This document shows, in pieces, positions 7,524 to 13,482 of a DNA stretch of 15,040 nucleotides (position 1 is the first letter of the stretch; each line of letters starts with the position of its first letter). Below the pieces are notes generated by a model. It saw nothing but the letters and a program-made list of their open reading frames with translations. It was not told the origin of the DNA and made no database searches. Where the stretch lies: contig DATLYH010000099.1 of assembly GCA_035575035.1 (NCBI GenBank), forward strand, positions 1-15,040, written 5' to 3'. Source of the stretch: DATLYH01 sp035575035 (lineage in GTDB: Bacteria; Planctomycetota; Planctomycetia; Gemmatales; Gemmataceae). Position numbers and translations under genes: made by a program.

Positions 7524-8023
7524 CAGGCAGAGTTCTCGGAGGGTGAAGGGTCCGGGGTCGAGGCCGAGGATGCCGGCGCAATGCCAAACGAGCGCATGAG
7601 CTTGTTCGCTTCGCGGTTGGCGTCGAAGCTCTCCAGGACCTGTTCCGCCCGATCCAGCATCCGGCTGCGTACCTTCCTGGACTCGGCGATGATCTTCCGC
7701 AGGCTGCGCCGGACCTTCGGATCGGGGAAAAAATCGATCAGTTCCTCCAGGAAGGCCTCGGTCGCCTGGTGGATGGCATCGCCGAACATTGCCCGGCCGA
7801 AGTCCTCGTCGCTGACGTTCCTGGCCTCGGCCTCCTCCTGGCACAGGCAATAGAGCACATCGACCAGCTGGATCGGGTCGCCGAGCAGCTCGCCCAGGCC
7901 CTTGAAGTTATCATCCAGCAGCTTGTAGAGGTTGATCCCGAGCAGTCCCTGGACGCGCTTGATGGTCGCCACGTTGATGGCGACGGTCCAGGTGCGCCCG
8001 GCGTTGTCGGTGAAGGTGTGCAT
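7523..8023 (-). CDS. tail assembly chaperone-like protein (gpG-like position)
   Basis: A 166-residue, mostly helical acidic protein (IKRVQGLLGINLYKLLDD; IHQATEAFLEELIDFFPDP) lying between the tail genes and the tape measure gene. Position, size and the overlapping second frame fit a tail assembly chaperone, which coats the tape measure protein during tail assembly and is not in the final virion. The last 22 residues (IAPASSASTPDPSPSENSA and nearby) are low complexity and overlap the better-looking second frame, as expected if the zero-frame end is just the short version. ATG at 8023 has GGGGAG six bases upstream. No strong family motif is visible, so the call rests largely on context. Confidence 0.65.
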   Translation of the reverse strand: MHTFTDNAGRTWTVAINVATIKRVQGLLGINLYKLLDDNFKGLGELLGDPIQLVDVLYCLCQEEAEARNVSDEDFGRAMFGDAIHQATEAFLEELIDFFPDPKVRRSLRKIIAESRKVRSRMLDRAEQVLESFDANREANKLMRSFGIAPASSASTPDPSPSENSA

Positions 8024-8041
8024 CGGCTGCTCCCCGGCGTT

Positions 8042-9067
8042 TCACTTGGCCACACGGATCGGAATCGGAACCGGCCGCCACTCGTCCTCGAAGACAGGCC
8101 AGGGCCTCAGGGGAATCACGACCGGCGTCCAGGCCTCCTCGGCGTCCGTTTGCCTGGGGCGAGTCCGCTGGGCGACTTCGGCCGAACAGCCCCATGTCGA
8201 TACCTTGCGGCCCATGCTGCTCGTGCAGCAGACCACCGAGACGAGTTCGTTCGTGTCGCTGCGGAAAATGCCGCCGCCGGAGTCGCCCGACGACACGCTC
8301 AGGATCATCCGCAACTGGCCCTGGCCGTTCTCGCCCTCGACGACGGTGCCGTCCTCGCGGTTGCCCGGCTGGTCCACGCCGTAGCCCATGTGCCAGATCG
8401 GCGTGCCCGGCTCGGGGTTCCTGGCGGCGATCAGGGCGTAGGGCAGGTCCGCGACCTCTTCCTCCGTCACGCACCAGGCCACGTCGGGCGTCTTGTGGTG
8501 GGCGACCACCCGCAGGCCCAGCGTCCGGCCGTCCTTGAGGGTAAGCGTGCCGCGCTGCCCCACGCCCGCGACGCAGTGGGCGGCGGTCAGCACGTCCCAG
8601 CGGCCGTCGGGGCGTCGCGGGCCGATCACCGTGGCCGTGCACCCGGCATTCCCGAAACGGATGCGTCCGATGGCATTGACCGGGTCGAGTTTGCCGCTGC
8701 CGGGCGGCTTGGGGTCGGGCTTCGGCGGGGTGGGAGGCACCGGCCGGCACGGCTCGATCTCCACCGTGACGCGTGCCTCGTCCACCTCCAGGCCGTCGCC
8801 CAATGTCCGAATGACGAGCAACTCGACCTCGTAGGTGCCGGGGTGGGCAGCGAACTCCAGCACCCCGCGCGGCGTGGTCGCCCGCTGCACGTCCTTCGAG
8901 GGATGGACCCGCCACAGGATCGCGGCCTTGGCGTCCACGCCCTCGGCGCGGAGGCGGACCAGGGAGTGCGGCTTGTACTTCGTCTCGCCCGCGATGCGGA
9001 GCGTGTCGGCCCGCGCCGCGGCGGGCGCGCAAGCCAGAACCAGCGAAAGCAAGAACAGCGAACGCAT
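8042..9067 (-). CDS. secreted trypsin-like serine protease
   Basis: Predicted exported serine endopeptidase (chymotrypsin/trypsin fold) of 341 residues. Residues 1-20 are a signal peptide with a hydrophobic core and an ARA-D cleavage site; LAC at 11-13 could also act as a weak lipobox. Residues about 22-106 look like an Ig-like beta domain, 108-126 are a Pro-rich linker, and 128-300 hold the protease with triad His164 (LTAAHC), Asp195 (PDVAW) and Ser263 (GDSGGG). All three are present, so it should be active. A Pro-rich tail follows. AGGAGG four bases before the ATG is the strongest ribosome site in the window. It sits between the tail tube gene and the chaperone gene, an unusual place for an exported enzyme, and is likely a cargo (moron-like) gene in the operon. 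Confidence 0.9.
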   Translation of the reverse strand: MRSLFLLSLVLACAPAAARADTLRIAGETKYKPHSLVRLRAEGVDAKAAILWRVHPSKDVQRATTPRGVLEFAAHPGTYEVELLVIRTLGDGLEVDEARVTVEIEPCRPVPPTPPKPDPKPPGSGKLDPVNAIGRIRFGNAGCTATVIGPRRPDGRWDVLTAAHCVAGVGQRGTLTLKDGRTLGLRVVAHHKTPDVAWCVTEEEVADLPYALIAARNPEPGTPIWHMGYGVDQPGNREDGTVVEGENGQGQLRMILSVSSGDSGGGIFRSDTNELVSVVCCTSSMGRKVSTWGCSAEVAQRTRPRQTDAEEAWTPVVIPLRPWPVFEDEWRPVPIPIRVAK

Positions 9068-9071
9068 GGTG

Positions 9072-9077
9072 CCTCCT
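9072..9077 (-). promoter_or_regulatory. strong ribosome binding site of the protease gene
   Basis: AGGAGG on the minus strand with four bases to the ATG at 9067. It is a full consensus Shine-Dalgarno, stronger than those of its structural neighbours, which suggests the protease is translated independently and well. I see no clear -35/-10 pair in the 32-base gap before it. Confidence 0.75.
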
Positions 9078-9099
9078 GAAAAAGGGGATCACGGGCGGA

Positions 9100-9540
9100 T
9101 CACGGCACGACGATCCAGCTCGGCGGATTGAGGGAGTAGGTCGGCTTGACCGTGACGCTGACCGTGACCGCCTCCTCGAGCGGCTCATTGCGGCTGAAGT
9201 TGGTGACCATGCAGGTCGCCCGCAGACCTTGCGACCCGGATGTGGCGATGTCGCCGTCCATCACGGCGAACTCGACGGCCCCCCGGTTGAGGAACGCATC
9301 CCGGATGGCGGCGAAGTCGTCGTCGGCCGTGTCCCAGACCATCTCGAACTCGATGGAAGCGTCCTTAAGCGTGGCGACCGTGGCCCGCCAGCCGGCATTG
9401 CCGCGCGTCGTCACGTCCGCCTCCCCGGCCTCCAGGTTCAAGGTCACGTCCTTGACGTTCTTGATCTCGTTCCACACCGGCGCGGCGTAGGTGCCTGTGT
9501 TCCGATACAACCTGGCGTCGAGGCCGAGTTTGACTGCCAT
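9100..9540 (-). CDS. major tail tube protein
   Basis: Predicted tail tube subunit of 146 residues. It starts MAVKLGLDARLYRN, then has beta strands typical of tube proteins (KDVTLNLEAGEADVTTRGN, about 30-48; ASIEFEMVWDTADDDFAAIRDAF) and a C-terminal strand (AVTVSVTVKPTYSL). The DVTTRG element and the D-x-DDFAAIRDAF helix are recurrent in phage tail tube families. ATG at 9540 is preferred over an upstream in-frame codon because GGGAGA lies in the right place and because the upstream 54 bases are heptamer repeat. Its neighbours (gp10-like before, chaperone and tape measure after the protease) support the call. Confidence 0.82.
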   Translation of the reverse strand: MAVKLGLDARLYRNTGTYAAPVWNEIKNVKDVTLNLEAGEADVTTRGNAGWRATVATLKDASIEFEMVWDTADDDFAAIRDAFLNRGAVEFAVMDGDIATSGSQGLRATCMVTNFSRNEPLEEAVTVSVTVKPTYSLNPPSWIVVP

Positions 9541-9560
9541 GAGATCGTCTCCCTTGAGAC

Positions 9561-9645
9561 CGTAGGCCGTAGGCCGAAGGCTGAAGGAACCCAAAGTCGC
9601 CTTCGGTTTTCCTTCGGCCTTCAGGCTTCAGCCTTCGGCCTACTA
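9561..9645. repeat. inverted heptamer-repeat array A
   Basis: Four heptamers run at 9561-9588 (cgtaggc, cgtaggc, cgaaggc, tgaagga). After a spacer, complementary heptamers occupy 9600-9606 and 9611-9645 (ccttcgg, ccttcag, gcttcag, ccttcgg, cctacta), with a four-T gap. The arms contain an 18-base perfect inverted repeat (9569-9586 with 9626-9643), so a large hairpin can form. The array fills the gap between the gp10-like gene and the tail tube gene; the TAG stop of the former lies in the last heptamer. It resembles in style the heptanucleotide STRR repeats of cyanobacteria, without implying relation. Confidence 0.88.
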
Positions 9646-10065
9646 ACGGACCGAGTCGCGCCACAGCGCGGGCAGTTTGGGCTTTTCCGCCTCAAAAGCC
9701 GGCTGCATGAACGGCCGGGGCCGGTAGCGGGCGTGCCGCTTCTTGCCGCGATCCTCGATCACGGCGTCACCGCCGTATTCCAAGAGCCGCGGTGCCTGGC
9801 TCCCCTCCTTCGTCAGCGTCGGTCCAATGACCACGCTCTTGCGCTGCGGGTCGTAGGCGAACAGGATGAACTTCCGCAAGAGGCCCACGTGCGAGTAAGG
9901 CGGCGAGCCCGGCGGGCTGGTCCCCTTGCGCTTGCGGATCGAGGTCCTGGCCCGCTGCCGCACAAATGCGCCGAACTTCGACAGCACCCTCCGCGTGCCG
10001 GCATCCACTGAACGCTTCACCTTCTCGCGGTCGAAGAAGCTGCCCTTGGCGGCCTGGAAGGTCAT
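9643..10065 (-). CDS. HK97-gp10-like minor tail/tail-completion protein
   Basis: A small basic protein (140 residues from ATG 10065; GTG at 10074 would add three). It has a helical N-terminus (FDREKVKRSVDAGTRRVLSKFG), then RARTSIRKRKGTSPPGSPPY, a beta region (SVVIGPT) and an R-P-R-PFMQPAFE ending. The RPFM-P-A segment near the C-terminus is typical of HK97-gp10/lambda gpZ-like proteins, which act at the head-tail interface or tail end. No Shine-Dalgarno is visible: the place where it should be is filled by heptamer array B, so translation may rely on coupling. The gene is flanked on both sides by heptamer arrays and ends with a TAG inside array A. Confidence 0.72.
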   Translation of the reverse strand: MTFQAAKGSFFDREKVKRSVDAGTRRVLSKFGAFVRQRARTSIRKRKGTSPPGSPPYSHVGLLRKFILFAYDPQRKSVVIGPTLTKEGSQAPRLLEYGGDAVIEDRGKKRHARYRPRPFMQPAFEAEKPKLPALWRDSVR

Positions 10066-10073
10066 GCCGAACA

Positions 10074-10168
10074 CAGTCTGCAGTCCGTAGTCTGTAGTCC
10101 GTAGGAAGAACCAACGCCACTCGCTGCCTCTGCTTGCTGCAGACTGCGGACTACAGACTGCAGACTGC
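10074..10168. repeat. inverted heptamer-repeat array B
   Basis: Four heptamers at 10074-10101 (cagtctg, cagtccg, tagtctg, tagtccg) and four complementary ones at 10141-10168 (agactgc, ggactac, agactgc, agactgc) surround a 39-base centre. Two perfect stems are possible: 10074-10084 with 10157-10167 (11 bp) and 10089-10100 with 10148-10159 (12 bp). Its layout, unit length and the bases following the left arm (GGAA then CCAA) parallel array A, although the heptamer differs. It lies between the gp10-like gene and the preceding gene and appears non-coding. Confidence 0.88.
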
Positions 10169-10171
10169 CGG

Positions 10172-10600
10172 TCACCTCCAGACGCGAAACGTCAGCGTGA
10201 GGACGCTGGTGAACTGCCGCAGCTCGTCGAGGTGCTCAATGGCATACACCGGCTCATTCTTGACCTCCGTGCAGCGAGCCTCGGTGAAGTTCGCCAACGG
10301 CTGCGTCCGAAAGTGGTCGGCGATCTCCTCGACCAGCGTCATCAAGGCGTCCAGGGACGCCGGGGTCATGTCGGTCCGTTTCTGCACGGCCACGTCGATC
10401 TGGTATTCGAAGCTGTCACGGTTGCGGTCGAGCGACTTGGAGGCCACCGACCGGGGCACGACGCTGACCTTCAGCTCGCTCATCTCCGACAGCTCGAAGT
10501 TTGGCTGGTAGTGCCGCTCGGCAGTGAATGGCTGGCTGAAGGTGGTCCCGTTCAGTTCGGCCACCACGGCGTCGGCGATGGCGAGGATCGTAGCCGGCAT
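10172..10600 (-). CDS. phage neck or tail-terminator candidate
   Basis: A 142-residue protein of mixed alpha/beta character: helix first (ATILAIADAVVAELNG), then strands ending in RVWR, with the middle segment LKVSVVPRSVASKSLDRNRDSFEYQIDVAVQKR. This plan (N-terminal helix, V-V-P strand, a later helix MTLVEEIADHF) fits tail terminator or tail-completion proteins of siphoviruses, and its position between connector candidates and the gp10-like/tube genes agrees. I do not recognise a named family with certainty. ATG at 10600 has AGGAG six bases upstream, which partly overlaps the preceding TGA. Confidence 0.62.
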   Translation of the reverse strand: MPATILAIADAVVAELNGTTFSQPFTAERHYQPNFELSEMSELKVSVVPRSVASKSLDRNRDSFEYQIDVAVQKRTDMTPASLDALMTLVEEIADHFRTQPLANFTEARCTEVKNEPVYAIEHLDELRQFTSVLTLTFRVWR

Positions 10601-10603
10601 TCG

Positions 10604-10789
10604 TCACTCCTGAGGGACGAGGACCCGCAAAATCCGAAGAACGAGATCATCGACCGGCGACCTGCTGGCGCGAACGGCTTCGGTCAGCGCCTCGCAGTGA
10701 ATGATCGCGCGGAGGATGGGAAGGATCTCGCGGAATCGCCCGTCCTCACGGCTGAACAAACCCAGGAGTTGTTTCAACAGTTCAAGCAT
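10604..10789 (-). CDS. small phage protein of unknown function
   Basis: A 61-residue, Leu/Ile-rich helical protein (MLELLKQLLGLFSREDGRFR at the start, LVLRILRVLVPQE at the end). There is no clear membrane segment or cysteine motif beyond one Cys. The ATG at 10789 overlaps the previous stop by one base (TGATG) and has GGAG upstream; a longer reading frame start exists upstream but would overlap the connector gene by over 60 bases. Unknown family; a morphogenesis helper is possible from context only. Confidence 0.55.
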   Translation of the reverse strand: MLELLKQLLGLFSREDGRFREILPILRAIIHCEALTEAVRASRSPVDDLVLRILRVLVPQE

Positions 10790-11169
10790 CACTCCACTCC
10801 TACCTGTTTGGTGTGAATCCGCAGCAGTTTGCGAAACACATCCGACCAGCGCCACGCCGGCTCCTTGCCCGGGGCCATGACCTCGTAGATCAACGTCTTG
10901 GTCCCCTGCGTCTCGCGGATCACGTCACCGCGTTCCGGCAGCGTCGGCAATCCTTCGAGTACGAGGTCCGCCGCCTGAATCAGGAAATCGCGGTCGGTCC
11001 ACTCCATCCGAACGCCGCCATAGCCGTCGTCGAGCTTCAGCAGCGTCCGGCCGATCGTGGCTTGCACCGTGACCTGCTGGGGACCGCGCCGGTAGACGAC
11101 CGGCCGCGAGGCGTGCGTCTTGAGCTGGTCGGCGAGCCAGTCGGAGCCGGTTTGCAGCAGGTCGAGCAT
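10789..11169 (-). CDS. head-tail connector / head-completion candidate
   Basis: A 126-residue protein with an N-terminal helix (LLQTGSDWLADQLKTH), a beta-rich middle (VVYRRGPQQVTVQATIG; GGVRMEWTDRDFLIQAADLVL) and a C-terminal YEVMAPG-x-EPAWRWSD segment. The middle and end match in style the phage head-tail joining proteins that sit under the portal, and the location directly after the capsid genes supports this. The ATG at 11169 has GAGG five bases upstream, and the preceding TGA lies seven bases before it. Family recognition is moderate, the context good. Confidence 0.65.
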   Translation of the reverse strand: MLDLLQTGSDWLADQLKTHASRPVVYRRGPQQVTVQATIGRTLLKLDDGYGGVRMEWTDRDFLIQAADLVLEGLPTLPERGDVIRETQGTKTLIYEVMAPGKEPAWRWSDVFRKLLRIHTKQVGVE

Positions 11170-11176
11170 GGCGGCC

Positions 11177-11512
11177 TCACTGGTTCATGCGGACGCGCAC
11201 CGTGGCATCGCCATCGGCAGCGGCCTTCACGACCTTGCCGATCTGCTTGTTGCCGGCGGCCGTGGCCGTGGCAACATTGGCGGCGTCGTCCCAGTACACC
11301 GTCGTGCCTGCCGCCAGGGCCGTGCCGGCCCCGGTCGCCTTGGCGAAGTCGAAGACCCCTTCGACCGCCAGGGCACCGAGCTTGCCTGCCGGAATGTCCA
11401 GCTTGGCGACGCCAACCAGGTCGCCTTGCACGACCACGTCGCCGGCGGCCACGGCGGCCCCGGGCGTGTAGTCAATGGACGCCCCTTCGTGAACAAAAAC
11501 GGCTTGTGCCAT
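11177..11512 (-). CDS. DUF2190-type capsid accessory (decoration) protein
   Basis: A 111-residue Ala/Gly/Val-rich beta protein: FVHEGASIDYTPGAAVAAGD, then DLVGVAKLDIPAGKLGALAVEGVF, TTVYWDD and a C-terminal RVRMNQ. The H-x-G-x-x-I-x-Y-TP start, the AAGDVV strand and the AxGxxVYWDD-type segment are characteristic of the DUF2190 family, found beside major capsid genes and thought to stabilise or decorate the capsid. Its ATG is preceded by GAGGGA and lies nine bases after the capsid TAG, in the same frame. This makes the pair formally a read-through fusion if the TAG were suppressed, although the ribosome site argues for separate synthesis. Confidence 0.82.
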   Translation of the reverse strand: MAQAVFVHEGASIDYTPGAAVAAGDVVVQGDLVGVAKLDIPAGKLGALAVEGVFDFAKATGAGTALAAGTTVYWDDAANVATATAAGNKQIGKVVKAAADGDATVRVRMNQ

Positions 11513-11521
11513 TGGTCCCTC

Positions 11522-12166
11522 CTACGCTTCGCCCTTGGCCTTGATCCCGGCCAACGGCTCGGCCAGATCGACGCCGAAATCCAGATAGCCACGGAACTGC
11601 ATCCCCAGCTTGGAGAAGTCGGCCTCCGCCGCCTCCACGGTCGGCGTCTGTACGCCGTCCAGGAAGCTGACCACCACCGGCGCCAGCACCCCCGGATCGC
11701 GGAACAGATACCACGCCTTGGTGCTTGACCCGGCGAACTCGGGGTCGCTCAGCCAGTCGGCAACGACTGGACGATACCGGCCGGCGTGGATGTTGGCCGT
11801 GCCCATCGTTCCGCCGGAGCCGGGGTCCACCGTGGTGCTCTGGTAGAGCCGCTGGGCCACGAACTGCAACTCCGGTGGCACCAGCAGAATCGTCGGCACC
11901 CCGCCGATCCGCTTCTTGTCCGGGCTTTTCAGCTTGCGGAACGCCGTGATCCCCTTCTGTAGGCCAACTCCATCCTCGCCGAGCGCCGTATCCGCCCCTG
12001 TGATGTAGTTGCCCAGGGCCGTGGTGAAGAAGCTGCTGTTATTGAGGAACGTGCTCCAGAAGACGCTGTTGAGCTTGCGCGCGGCCCCGGCCCCCAGCCG
12101 CGTGCGCATGTCGTCGAACGCCCCCAAATCGTCGTCGATAATCTTGTCGCGGGTCAGCACGAACAT
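11522..12166 (-). CDS. major capsid protein, C-terminal part after frameshift
   Basis: This 214-residue frame starts inside the capsid domain (MFVLTRDKIIDDDLGAFDDM), not at a natural gene start. The preceding five bases or so also translate well in this frame (TYGRMF), joining to the frame of the upstream gene. It carries most of the HK97-fold capsid domain: the DDDLGAF helix region, the long helix and P-domain (ARKLNSVFWSTFLNN, IGGVPTILLVPPELQF) and the C-terminal strands. It must therefore be read together with the upstream protease gene as one protein of about 653 residues. The stop is a TAG, followed by the GAGGGA of the next gene. No ribosome site is seen near 12166. Confidence 0.8.
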   Translation of the reverse strand: MFVLTRDKIIDDDLGAFDDMRTRLGAGAARKLNSVFWSTFLNNSSFFTTALGNYITGADTALGEDGVGLQKGITAFRKLKSPDKKRIGGVPTILLVPPELQFVAQRLYQSTTVDPGSGGTMGTANIHAGRYRPVVADWLSDPEFAGSSTKAWYLFRDPGVLAPVVVSFLDGVQTPTVEAAEADFSKLGMQFRGYLDFGVDLAEPLAGIKAKGEA

Positions 12167-13482
12167 CCGGCCGTAGGTATGAATCTGCCGGTGTAGGTCT
12201 CCTCCGACACCGTGCCGTGCTTGAGTTCGCCATCGGGAGCGACCTCGTCGTATTCCATGTTGTCGAGCAGTCGGTGGCTGGTCACGGCCTTGAAGTCGCT
12301 GACCGAGCGGACGGCGGCGATCTCGCGCCAGGTCTGGTCCTGCTCCTCGTAGGCGTCCAAGAGCTCCTTGTTGAGCAGGTTGGAAAGGATGTTGGGCAGG
12401 GACAGCGTGCTGCTGCCAGCCGCCGCGCGGACCGTCAACGGCAGCGTCCAGGCGTAGTAGGCTGCCTCCTTGAGGCTGCCCGCGTCGATGAAGGGCGGAC
12501 CGGTGTAGCCGTTGGCCTGGGCCACGAGGTAAATCGCCGGCCGCAGCTTGAGCCGGCGGCCGAAGCGGTCCTCGGCGGCCTGGAGCAGGTCGGCCGGATA
12601 GTGCCGTTCGTGTTTGAGGCTGGGCCGGGTCAGGGCCAGAGCGGCTTCCAGAAGCTGCGATGGGGAGAAGCGATTGTTGTCGGCTGCGTTGCGGCTGAGG
12701 TAAGGCCCCTGGGGCCGCGAGGCTCGCAGCACTTCCAATTCCGTCCGGGCCAGGTCCCAGCCCTGCTCGATGGCCTGGGCTTCGATGTCGGCGTACTTAC
12801 TGCCGCAGAGCTGGCGGATGGCCGCGATCCGCCTGGCCTCAGCCGCCGCGGCGGCACGCATGGCCGCCACGGGATCGCCGGCTGGGGGCTCCGAAAGCGG
12901 ATCGCTCAGGCTGGACTCCTCCTTCGTGGCGGCGATCTGGGCCGAGGTGTTTTCGTCGGCGCCGAGCACGACGAAGCTGATCTCGCCCAGCGTCGCTCGC
13001 CGGACGATGTTGACCGGCCCCGCAAACTCCCGGCCGTTGGCCTGCGCGGTCTTCCCCTCCGGCACGAACTCGACCTGCTCGGCCCGGGCGCCGATGGAGG
13101 CCTGCCAGGCGAACCCCTTGTCGTTGAGCGCGATCACCTGCCGGGCCTTGGACGAATCGCCCATGACCAGGCCGGCCACGATGAGTTGGTCGTTCATCAC
13201 CGCGATGGAGTCGGTCTGCCCCAGTACGAAGTCAACGTCGCGGGTGTGGTCGAGCAGGATGGGCCGGCGCTGCCGGCCCACATCCAGGCCGGCCAGGTCC
13301 ACCACGACGGGATAGCGCCAGCCGGCGAGCTGCATCGCCCCGCCGGTGTAGGCGGTCATCGTGAAGCGCCGCAGCTTCTGGGCGTCACCCTCGGCCGCGG
13401 CCGCCTCCAGCTCGACCGAGGCGGCGAGCAGATTCAGCGTTTGGTTCTCAGGTAGCTGGTTCTTCGAGTTCGGCTTCTTCAT
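12154..13482 (-). CDS. prohead protease fused to major capsid N-terminus (frameshifted)
   Basis: A single frame starts with a prohead protease of the HK97-type (S78-like): His79 (ILLDHTRD), Ser129 (WQASIGARAEQVEFV) and E167 (LGEISFVVLGADENTS) follow the expected order, and the protease matures the procapsid. Residues about 185-260 are an Ala/Glu-rich, probably coiled-coil scaffold-like linker. From about 300 on, capsid sequence follows (SLPNILSNLLNKELLDAYEEQD; DNMEYDEVAPDGEL). The end of this frame after EETYT is a frameshift artefact; the capsid continues in the 11522-12166 frame. The start, ATG at 13482, overlaps the portal end by 35 bases and has GAGG nine bases upstream. Confidence 0.82.
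   Translation of the reverse strand: MKKPNSKNQLPENQTLNLLAASVELEAAAAEGDAQKLRRFTMTAYTGGAMQLAGWRYPVVVDLAGLDVGRQRRPILLDHTRDVDFVLGQTDSIAVMNDQLIVAGLVMGDSSKARQVIALNDKGFAWQASIGARAEQVEFVPEGKTAQANGREFAGPVNIVRRATLGEISFVVLGADENTSAQIAATKEESSLSDPLSEPPAGDPVAAMRAAAAAEARRIAAIRQLCGSKYADIEAQAIEQGWDLARTELEVLRASRPQGPYLSRNAADNNRFSPSQLLEAALALTRPSLKHERHYPADLLQAAEDRFGRRLKLRPAIYLVAQANGYTGPPFIDAGSLKEAAYYAWTLPLTVRAAAGSSTLSLPNILSNLLNKELLDAYEEQDQTWREIAAVRSVSDFKAVTSHRLLDNMEYDEVAPDGELKHGTVSEETYTGRFIPTAGCSC
12186..12193 (-). other. frameshift between protease and capsid halves
   Basis: Upstream frame reads EETYT and then GRFIPTAGCSC before a stop. The other frame reads from here into TYGRMFVLTRD. If one C were added to the CC at 12190-12191 of the minus strand (ACC CGG instead of ACC GG), the protein would run EETYTRQIHTYGRMFV, keeping the usual spacing of capsid proteins. 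The site is a short C run, typical of a deletion or sequencing error. No slippery heptamer was seen, so programmed frameshifting is less likely. Confidence 0.75.

Noticed and set aside
7500..7620. Canonical -1 slippery heptamer in the chaperone overlap.
   Set aside because: Zero-frame codons around 7530-7600 give no X XXY YYZ motif that would re-pair well after a slip.
9561..10168. CRISPR-like arrangement of repeats.
   Set aside because: Units are seven bases, degenerate and without spacers of regular length, so they are not a CRISPR array.
192..11524. General reassignment of TAG to an amino acid.
   Set aside because: TAG ends the fibre, gp10-like and capsid frames at sensible places and is followed by non-coding bases or by a ribosome site; only the methyltransferase continues.
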